Shown here: in pieces, positions 1-6,410 of the stretch
Position numbering within the stretch: the first letter of the stretch is position 1
Layout: every line of letters starts with the position of its first letter
NCBI RefSeq assembly: GCF_003609775.1
Contig: NZ_AP018049.1
Coordinates: 1,673,295-1,737,294 of the forward strand
Reading direction: 5' to 3'
Length of the DNA stretch: 64,000 nucleotides
DNA from: Prevotella melaninogenica
GTDB lineage: Bacteria; Bacteroidota; Bacteroidia; Bacteroidales; Bacteroidaceae
The notes under the pieces: generated by a model
Seen by the model: only the letters and a program-made list of their open reading frames with translations
The model's database searches: none
What the model was told of the DNA's origin: nothing
Made by a program: the position numbers and the translations under genes

Positions 1-510
1 GTGAAACATTGATTTCTGTCGCAAATGTATCAAAGCTTTTGATTGCCTCCAAATAATAGGGACAGACAGCAAAAAAGTGGTTTAGATAACTATTCACACC
101 GCTGAAATACTATATTTTGGGACGAACAACTAACACGCTTAGTCCGTTGTATAGTTAAGAGAATGATGTAATATTTCTGACTAAAGTAAGAAGACAAGCA
201 CTACTCATTATTACAAGAATTATTTTACTTTTACTTTGCTGTCACTTTTAACACTTTGCATAAACCTACTGTAAACTAACAAGTTAAGTCTTCATAGCAG
301 ATGACAGCAATGACAGCAAACTCAATTCTAAAAGAATTACCTTACGATAGACAGAAAAGAATAGAGTGCATAACCTCTATATAAAATGGAAAAAACAAAT
401 TTTATCAACGTTTATTACCTAATAATAAAATAAAAATGTTAATTTTGTAGCGTGTTGTTTCAAAGACACAATGACATCGTTGAAAAAATAAGAGGCGTTA
501 TGCTTATCTT
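1..510. other. non-coding stretch at window edge
   Basis: I see no convincing gene, tRNA or terminator here. The sequence is AT-rich. A short direct repeat (TGACAGCAA) is visible around 300-320. The 13-mer TGACATCGTTGAA near 472 recurs near 2444, just upstream of the DNPH1-like gene, so the two sites may mark related boundaries or shared regulation. The left end may belong to a gene or mobile element outside the window. Confidence 0.5.
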
Positions 511-632
511 GTAAGTCGAGAACCTAGGAAATTCAAGACACTTGCACAAGGATAGCATAGTGGTTCTCACGCTATAGCGTGGGCTGCTATTACTACTTTC
601 GTGCAATGGGTTTTCCTAGGACCTTCGACTTA
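511..632. other. long nested inverted repeat, structured RNA or DNA hairpin
   Basis: About 122 bp fold into one multi-step hairpin. TAAGTCGA (512-519) pairs with TCGACTTA (625-632). CCTAGGAAA (523-531) pairs with TTTCCTAGG (612-620). TTGCAC (542-547) pairs with GTGCAA (601-606), and ATAGCA (552-557) with TGCTAT (585-590). The tip is the perfect palindrome CACGCTATAGCGTG (568-581). The nested arms separated by small internal loops do not look like a simple terminator. It sits about 95 bp upstream of the UDG-like gene. It could be a structured ncRNA, a recombination site that folds as single-stranded DNA, or the remnant of a small mobile element. No reverse transcriptase or integrase gene lies next to it in the window, so a retron or integron label is not supported. 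Confidence 0.6.
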
Positions 633-728
633 GAATGTGGACATAGCCAGTTCACGCTTCTGCATTATTAATGCTATTACTAACTTTTTAAGGGCTAAAC
701 GGACTGGATAATGGCTCAATAATTGACT

Positions 729-1400
729 ATGGACAAACAAGAATTGTATGAAAAATGGGTAGACAAAGTCTGCCAGTACATCGAGAGTGTAGGTCCTGAA
801 TTTAACTGTACGAGTTGTGCAATGCAGTCTAAACCTGTGTTGGATAAATCTCCACAGGTAGTATTCCTTGGCTACAATGCTCATGAACCTTTCCCTTATC
901 AAGGGGCAAACAAGGAACGATTTTATGAAGGAAATCCTTACTTTTACACTGAGCGTGAAAAGTGGCCTGTATGGGGAAAACTCTATGCAGCTATGAAGTG
1001 GGCTAAGTTTACAGAGCCTATGGAAGACGGTAATTACGTGTTTATGAACGCTGTCTATTTTGGTAGTCAGGATATTAAGGAACTGAAAGCCAAGAAAGGA
1101 AGTACAGAAATCATCAATCAATGTCTTGATTTCAGTGCGGAAGTTATCAAGGATATTTACCATCCAAAAGCCGTAGTTTGCTTCTCTATACCCGATTGCT
1201 TTACTCCTTTTGTCAATCGTTTAAACATTAAGGAAGTAGAGAGCATTGTTCCCCCAATGGTTAATGGAGAACCTGCTAAACACGGTGTAGCAAAAGCAAT
1301 GTGGGGCGATATAAAGATTTTAGGAATACCCCACCCCTCAGGCAGAATCAGTTATGATGACTTGGGGGCAATTGCAATGTATCTGCAAAATGAACTTTAA
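729..1400 (+). CDS. uracil-DNA glycosylase-fold protein
   Basis: A 223-residue protein with two landmarks of the uracil-DNA glycosylase superfamily. One is an early strand followed by a GYNAH loop (about residues 48-52), in the place of the water-activating GxNP-type motif. The other is a C-terminal GIPHPSGR segment (about 199-206), matching the HPS minor-groove motif. Two cysteines, CTSC (27-30), lie near the N-terminus, but the four-cysteine Fe-S set of family 4/5 enzymes is not evident. The ATG at 729 is preferred over the in-frame TTG at 723. It is the first gene of a same-strand accessory cluster that ends with a nucleotide N-glycosidase, so both ends of the cluster may cleave N-glycosidic bonds. 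Activity on uracil is unproven because the catalytic loop is divergent. Confidence 0.62.
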   Translation: MDKQELYEKWVDKVCQYIESVGPEFNCTSCAMQSKPVLDKSPQVVFLGYNAHEPFPYQGANKERFYEGNPYFYTEREKWPVWGKLYAAMKWAKFTEPMEDGNYVFMNAVYFGSQDIKELKAKKGSTEIINQCLDFSAEVIKDIYHPKAVVCFSIPDCFTPFVNRLNIKEVESIVPPMVNGEPAKHGVAKAMWGDIKILGIPHPSGRISYDDLGAIAMYLQNEL

Positions 1401-1421
1401 ATAAACTAACTAACAAAAATT

Positions 1422-1766
1422 ATGGGACAAATTGTAAACTTTGGTCGCGAAATGATTCGTATTAACTCTGAGAAAAATCGCATTGAGTATTCAACAAATG
1501 GAGGGAATACTTGGCATTCTCGTTATTCAGGTTCTAATGCTGGCGAATTTTATAGCTTATGTGATTATGGTAATGAGTTATTAGCTTGTACTTCTAAGGG
1601 GGTTTATTACTCAAAGAATGGAGGAATCAGCTGGCATTCTCGTTACACAGGATCTACTGCAGGAGATTTTAAAGAGATTACTGTACAAGGAAACGAGTTA
1701 CTTGCTCAAACGAGCAAAGGACTGTATTATTCTAAGAATGGTGGTATTTCTTGGCATCGTCGCTAA
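1422..1766 (+). CDS. small Asp-box (BNR-like) repeat protein
   Basis: This 114-residue protein is built from repeats of about 38-40 residues. Each has an Asp-box-like turn (YSTNGGNTWH, then YSKNGGISWH twice) followed by an RYSGS/RYTGS-x-AGxF segment, and the last copy ends at WHRR. Asp boxes normally cap blades of beta-propellers, but this protein has only about two and a half units, too few for a closed propeller, so it may oligomerise or be a fragment of a longer repeat protein. No signal peptide is seen. It starts 22 bp after the UDG-like gene and is probably co-transcribed with it. Function unknown. Confidence 0.6.
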   Translation: MGQIVNFGREMIRINSEKNRIEYSTNGGNTWHSRYSGSNAGEFYSLCDYGNELLACTSKGVYYSKNGGISWHSRYTGSTAGDFKEITVQGNELLAQTSKGLYYSKNGGISWHRR

Positions 1767-1820
1767 TTTAATCTCATTCCCCAGTCTCTTTGTGATTGGG
1801 GAATAAACAAAAATAAATTT

Positions 1821-2399
1821 ATGAAAAATATAGAGTATCAAAGACTAATTTCGCTTAGTCTTATTTTTATTGCTATTGTCGTATTTTTTGGTAGTGCCAT
1901 TATGTTTGGCAACTACAATACACAAGATATTTGGCCGAGAATTGTTGGTGCATTGTTTGGAGTAGTCTTATCTGCCATCATTACAATGCTTCTTTTGTCT
2001 GGTCAAACTCGTAATGCTTTAGAAAAGGAACGCAACGCTGAAATATTTAAGGAGAAACTGAAAATTTATCAAGAGTATCTTCATGCACTATGTAAAATAC
2101 TGAAAGATGGTGAGATTACATCAGAGGAAGCTGTTGAGTTGCAATTTCTAACATCATATATCTCATTACACACAAGAAGTGAGAGTATTTATCAAATAAG
2201 TGCTAAAGCTTCAAATATAATCAATTTATACGTAAGTGAGAAGTCGCAAACAAAGAATACAGAAGATTTGCTTAAAAATCTCTTTGAGATAGTCCATTGT
2301 TTTAGAAAAGAATTATATCCGAAAGACATGACGTGGGATAATACTGATATTAATAAGACGATAGAGGAACTTCAGATTTTAGAGCAAGTGGCTGTATAG
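1821..2399 (+). CDS. two-helix membrane protein with cytoplasmic helical tail
   Basis: I do not recognise the family. This 192-residue protein has two hydrophobic segments near the N-terminus (about residues 8-30 and 38-60). A charged, mostly helical tail follows, beginning around NALEKERNAEIFKEKL and probably cytoplasmic. It lies 54 bp after the Asp-box gene and upstream of the DNPH1-like gene, all on the same strand. The topology of two N-terminal helices plus a helical cytoplasmic domain resembles small membrane effectors of conflict systems (SLATT-like proteins) and the protein at 10451-11068. This is a topological comparison only. Confidence 0.55.
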   Translation: MKNIEYQRLISLSLIFIAIVVFFGSAIMFGNYNTQDIWPRIVGALFGVVLSAIITMLLLSGQTRNALEKERNAEIFKEKLKIYQEYLHALCKILKDGEITSEEAVELQFLTSYISLHTRSESIYQISAKASNIINLYVSEKSQTKNTEDLLKNLFEIVHCFRKELYPKDMTWDNTDINKTIEELQILEQVAV

Positions 2400-2489
2400 A
2401 AATAATCTCACCGATAAAAGATGATATTATTTTGAATAGGTAATTGACATCGTTGAATATAATAGACAAGGCACAAACTCTTATGTACG

Positions 2490-3551
2490 ATGAATAGAAG
2501 AATTTATTTTGCAGGCTCTATACGTGGCGGTAGAGAAGACGCAGGCTTATACAAGCGTATTATTGACTATATAAACAAAACTGACATTGTGGTTACAGAG
2601 CACATCGGGCAAGCCGATATGAGCATGAAATCCCAGACACTTATGTCAGATGCTTATATTTACGAACGTGATACTAAATGGCTTGAGTCGTGTGACTTGC
2701 TGATAGCCGAATGTACTTGCCCCTCTCTTGGTGTCGGCTACGAATTGGCTTATGCTGAGGCACACGGTATTCCTGCTTATATTTTCTATAATGAGTTGCG
2801 GTCTAATATTTCAGCGATGTTGAATGGTAATCCGTATTTCACGGTTGTTCCTTATGAAAATGAAGAAGAACTGTATCAAATACTTGATGATATACAGAAC
2901 TTAAATGTAGATTGTGCGAGTCTATTAACTGTCGATTCCGAAAATAAGCAAATTGTTGAAAAACTTAAACGAGATGGAATCTCTTGCATAGAAAAAGGAG
3001 AGTATACTCTTATGAACCTCATCTTAGCAAACTCAAAAGAGGCTATTGAAAAGGTTCATTTACTTTCATTGCATCAAAATGATAAGACAAAATTAGTCCT
3101 TCTACAAACTTCAGACATATTTGAAGTTGATGAAAAAGAAATGTTTGACGCAATTCTTTCGTTTCCAAATGGTAGTAATACTTATGAAGAAATAAAGTCG
3201 TTTTTATATTGTATTCGTAACTTACTCGAATTTCATTGGATAATATCAGTTGATTTTTATGATTTCTATTCAGTGATAAAGGGGAAAAATATAATTTCTA
3301 TGCAAAGGTTTACTTACAGAAAAGACATAAAAGAAGCACTATACAAGCTGAATTACAACAGAGATAATAAACAGAAAAAATATATCTTCGCTATCAGTGG
3401 CGTACGTAATCAGGAAGAAGGTCTAAGGCAGATACAAGCATTTGATAAATATCTTTCTGAAAAACTATTTATTAAAGAGTCTGATTTTTGCTATAATGTC
3501 ATTCCTTATGGGATGAAGCAAGTAATTTTACTAACAGCCACATCATATTAA
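2490..3551 (+). CDS. DNPH1-like deoxynucleotide N-hydrolase with FtsZ-like C-terminal extension
   Basis: Residues 1-140 closely match 2'-deoxynucleoside 5'-phosphate N-hydrolase (DNPH1/RCL), a relative of nucleoside deoxyribosyltransferases. They include the YFAGSIRGGRED phosphate-binding start, Asp61 and the SLGVGYEL motif with Glu85. The 24-residue Asp-to-Glu spacing equals that of the catalytic pair in the animal enzyme, and ISAM (107-110) matches its active-site serine segment. Stand-alone DNPH1 is about 150-175 residues, so about 210 are additional here. In that extension, residues 251-353 (IISVDFYDFYSV, then KKYIFAISG, ending QVILLTATSY) resemble the C-terminal domain of FtsZ, but no tubulin GTPase domain is present. 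The likely reaction is hydrolysis of a deoxynucleotide to base and deoxyribose 5-phosphate. The extension could be a partner-binding or sensing domain. The DNPH1 part is confident; the FtsZ-like part is inference. Confidence 0.75.
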   Translation: MNRRIYFAGSIRGGREDAGLYKRIIDYINKTDIVVTEHIGQADMSMKSQTLMSDAYIYERDTKWLESCDLLIAECTCPSLGVGYELAYAEAHGIPAYIFYNELRSNISAMLNGNPYFTVVPYENEEELYQILDDIQNLNVDCASLLTVDSENKQIVEKLKRDGISCIEKGEYTLMNLILANSKEAIEKVHLLSLHQNDKTKLVLLQTSDIFEVDEKEMFDAILSFPNGSNTYEEIKSFLYCIRNLLEFHWIISVDFYDFYSVIKGKNIISMQRFTYRKDIKEALYKLNYNRDNKQKKYIFAISGVRNQEEGLRQIQAFDKYLSEKLFIKESDFCYNVIPYGMKQVILLTATSY

Positions 3552-3559
3552 TCAATACA

Positions 3560-4025
3560 AATAGTTTTTCCATTAAATGTATGAATACTTTTCGTATACC
3601 TTTGACAGAAAAACCTAAGTTGCTCATTAGACAAAAGCATAGCTAAGTCTCTCAGCTTTCTATTCTATTATCATCCTCCGACACGGAGCCTCTTATTTAC
3701 TTTAATACTTCAAAAGATAACCACTTGAAAAATCATTACATATTTTCAAACAAAACAGCTATAAATAAGGACAATAACACGGATAAAAAGTAGGTTTGTA
3801 ACCAACAGGAAATCAATTGGTTATAAAGTAGTAAAAGAAAAGGTGCTTAATTGGACTTCAAAAGGGCGTTAGTTGGACTTCAAAAGGGCACCTATTGCAA
3901 GTCAATTAGGCGTCTTTTAGAACCCAAAAGAGCATGGATTGAGTTTGAGGTTCATGAAAATATTTTACAAATATCTATTAATAAGGGAATAAGTTGTTTG
4001 TAAAAAACAGAAAAACATGCTAATA
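3560..4025 (+). repeat. family C dispersed element, copy 1
   Basis: This gene-free stretch matches 53598-53930 and 59565-60020 in the same orientation. The shared core (about 3700-4025) contains AGGTGCTTAATTGGACTTCA, a second ACTTCAAAAGGGC, GCAAGTCAATTAGGCGTC, CCAAAAGAGCATG and TTTACAAA. GGTGC and GCACC could close a small stem, and AATTGGACTT can pair with AAGTCAATT with one bulged base. Copies 1 and 3 also share about 130 bp upstream, including GTTGCTCATTA and ATTATCATCCTC. No open reading frame is conserved, so a non-autonomous element or a structured RNA is more likely than a gene. Confidence 0.75.
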
Positions 4026-4033
4026 ATTAGATA

Positions 4034-4867
4034 TTAACCAACGAAGTGGCGGAGACCGGGAACAAAGGTGCGAGAGACTGGGATGATGTCTTCACAACCC
4101 AAAAGACGAAGTTGATAACCGTTGGAGTTACCTTTTGCAGAAGTAATATTATTGATATTCACAAGGAAGGAACGATGACACTGAAAGATATTATCGTAAG
4201 GAAGGTCATCCTTTAAGGCTATCAACGTCGAACGGAGTTCAGCCTTTACCACTTTACCTTCTTTTATATAACATACGCAGACATTGTTTTTTCGAGCTTC
4301 AATATAGAGTAGATTGTTGATAGGTAAGGTAAGGTCGGTTCCCCGCAGGTTCTGGTCGTGCAACGTGATAAGGATTCCTTCCTGTTCATCAGAGGTCTTC
4401 TTTATCATTTCTTCCAGTCTACTATTCAACATACGGTTATAGTTTACCAACGTAAAAATAGCTGTAACGATTACCCAAACAAGGAAGGTCCAATAAAAGA
4501 ATGTACTGAACAGCTGCCATGTTAATGGCATTTGGAAGAAGAAAGCTGCATAGAGCGTCATAGAGATAGCCATCGCAAACTCGATAGCTATACTATAAAG
4601 GATGATATAACCATTGGTGATTGGGACATCTTTTCGCGATGGTCTTTTGAAGAAAAAAAAGGCACAAAGCCACTGAACGAAGATGGTCATAAGACAAAAA
4701 CCAAGACACATCAAAAAGATACTACCCCGATACTGGCTAATCCCGAACGGCTGTAGGAGGTAAAGAAACAAGAAAATGCCAACTCCCAGCGCAACACTCG
4801 TGCGCCAGGAAGTGGCATTTGTCTGTATCGTACACCTGCTATGTAGAAATGAGGTTAGTCTTCTCAT
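4034..4867 (-). CDS. LytTR DNA-binding protein with four-helix membrane domain
   Basis: A 277-residue transcription regulator. Four hydrophobic segments (about 24-42, 48-73, 86-111, 118-141) form an N-terminal membrane domain. A LytTR DNA-binding domain follows (about 175-277), with the typical segments NLLYIEARKN, FQCHRSFLVN (228-237) and IPVSR (262-266). It carries no response-regulator receiver domain, so it may sense a membrane signal directly or pair with an unlinked histidine kinase. This architecture is common in Bacteroidota. The gene ends next to a family C repeat and lies downstream of korB on the same strand, 76 bp away. Its targets cannot be read from the sequence. Confidence 0.85.
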   Translation of the reverse strand: MRRLTSFLHSRCTIQTNATSWRTSVALGVGIFLFLYLLQPFGISQYRGSIFLMCLGFCLMTIFVQWLCAFFFFKRPSRKDVPITNGYIILYSIAIEFAMAISMTLYAAFFFQMPLTWQLFSTFFYWTFLVWVIVTAIFTLVNYNRMLNSRLEEMIKKTSDEQEGILITLHDQNLRGTDLTLPINNLLYIEARKNNVCVCYIKEGKVVKAELRSTLIALKDDLPYDNIFQCHRSFLVNINNITSAKGNSNGYQLRLLGCEDIIPVSRTFVPGLRHFVG

Positions 4868-4943
4868 GATGTCTTAAATGGTTGGTTGTCCACAAAGATA
4901 CATCTTTTCCTCTTTCTAAGCAAGTATATTTTGTCTTAAAATA

Positions 4944-5954
4944 TTATTCCTTGACCTCCCAAATATCGTTGGTCTCGAGCATCTCCATAAAGGTGTGGTA
5001 ATGCTTCTGTGCCTTCACCTCCTCTATCTGCTGATTGACAGCAGCATCATAGGTAGGAGCCTCAACATCACGAATAACTCCGAGGGCTATAGGGAAGCCG
5101 TCCTCATTGCTCATCATTGCAAGTTTCAGCTGCAAGGTATTGTCTTGACTGTGGGCATCATGTACGAGGATATCATCGCGAGTAATACCATTCTCGCCTA
5201 TCTTAACCACCTTCAAGCCAAAGCCTTCCTGTACAAGTCCAAACTCATTGTCTGCACCGAAGATTAATGGCTCGCCATGTCTAACGTAAATAGCATTCTC
5301 CTTACGACCTTGTGAGGTATAAACTGAGGTGTGACAGCCATCGTTGAAGATAACACAGTTCTGCAAAATCTCGCAAACAGCAGCACCCTTATGCTGATAA
5401 GCAGCCTTAAGGATAGCGATTGTTTCAGTGTTATCACTGGCAACACTACGTGCGAAGAAGTTGCCACGAGCACCAAAGCAGAGTTCTGCTGGGTGGAATG
5501 GGTCTTCTGTTGTACCGTAAGGACTTGACTTAGAAACAAAGCCACGTGGACTGGTTGGTGAATACTGTCCCTTCGTAAGACCGTAGATACGGTTGTTCAG
5601 AAGAATCATATTCAGGTCCACATTACGGCGCATCGCATGGATAAAGTGGTTACCACCGATAGCAAGTGCATCACCATCGCCCGAAACCTGCCAAATAGTA
5701 AGGTTCGGATTGGTCACCTTCGCACCAGTGGAAATCGCTGCTGCACGACCATGAATAGTCTGCATAGCGTATGTATTAGCATAATAAGGTAATCGGCTTG
5801 AGCATCCGATACCACTGATAACGGCTGTTTCGTAAGGTGGAACACCTAACTCTGCCATTGCTTTCTGCAAACTGGCAAGGAAGAAATGGTCGCCACAGCC
5901 GGGACACCAACGTGGTTGTCCCTTCTTAAAATCTTGTGCTGTATATTGATTCAT
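4944..5954 (-). CDS. korB: 2-oxoglutarate:ferredoxin oxidoreductase subunit beta
   Basis: The thiamine-diphosphate subunit of a 2-oxoacid:ferredoxin oxidoreductase, probably converting 2-oxoglutarate and CoA to succinyl-CoA with reduced ferredoxin. From the preferred start it has 336 residues, beginning MNQYTAQDFKKGQPRWCPGCGDH with the conserved CPGCGDH motif. The ThDP/Mg segment GDGDALAIGG with downstream NNRIYGLTKGQYSPTS is clear. A start nine codons further upstream is possible, but those codons come from the AT-rich intergenic repeat and do not belong to the family, so I use the ATG at 5954. korA lies upstream on the same strand across an unusual 456-bp repeat-filled gap. Pyruvate or other 2-oxoacids cannot be excluded as substrates. 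Confidence 0.9.
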   Translation of the reverse strand: MNQYTAQDFKKGQPRWCPGCGDHFFLASLQKAMAELGVPPYETAVISGIGCSSRLPYYANTYAMQTIHGRAAAISTGAKVTNPNLTIWQVSGDGDALAIGGNHFIHAMRRNVDLNMILLNNRIYGLTKGQYSPTSPRGFVSKSSPYGTTEDPFHPAELCFGARGNFFARSVASDNTETIAILKAAYQHKGAAVCEILQNCVIFNDGCHTSVYTSQGRKENAIYVRHGEPLIFGADNEFGLVQEGFGLKVVKIGENGITRDDILVHDAHSQDNTLQLKLAMMSNEDGFPIALGVIRDVEAPTYDAAVNQQIEEVKAQKHYHTFMEMLETNDIWEVKE

Positions 5955-5967
5955 GACTTTTTCATTT

Positions 5968-6400
5968 AATTCACAATTCATAATTCATAATTCATAATTG
6001 TGATTACTTCTATTCGCTTGGGGCTATTAACAAGCATCTTGTCAACTCGTTAACTCGTCCACATGTAAACTCATTAAATCCTTAATTATGATTACTTCTA
6101 TTCACTTGGAGGTATTAACAAGTAACCTGTCAACTCGTTAACTCGTCCACATGTAAACTCATTAAATCCTTAATTATGATTACTTCTATTCGCTTAGCTC
6201 TTAACAAGCAACTTGTAAACTCGTTAACTCATCCACTTGTAAACTCATTAAATCCTTAATTATGATTACTTTTATTCGCTTAGCTCTTAACAAGCAACTT
6301 GTAAACTCGTTAACTCGTCTACATGTCAACCCATTAACTCATCTACTTGTAGACTTCCCAACGTCGCAAGCAACTTGTAAACTTGTTTACTTGTCTACTC
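5968..6400. repeat. tandem ~88-bp repeats in the korA-korB spacer
   Basis: At least four imperfect tandem units begin with GATTACTTCTATTCGCTT or a variant at 6002, 6090, 6178 and 6264, giving periods of 88, 88 and 86 bp, and then decay. Within a unit, smaller motifs (AACTCGT, TTGTAAACTC, CATGTAAACTC) recur. The right edge near korB carries AATTCATAATTCATAATTCA, which together with GATTACTTCTATT also occurs upstream of sufE (28876-29300), so both belong to one dispersed family (E). No gene is seen. Any korAB transcript would have to cross this spacer. Confidence 0.85.
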
Positions 6401-6410
6401 GTCAACTATT

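Noticed and set aside
511..632. Retron msr/msd or integron attC site
   Set aside because: No reverse transcriptase or integron integrase is present nearby, and the hairpin arms lack attC core (GTTRRRY) sequences. I kept only the neutral description.
630..1163. Minus-strand 177-codon frame
   Set aside because: It lies fully opposite the UDG-like gene and has the codon pattern of a shadow frame.
5955..5981. Longer korB N-terminus
   Set aside because: The extra nine codons are translated intergenic repeat and are absent from the family pattern.
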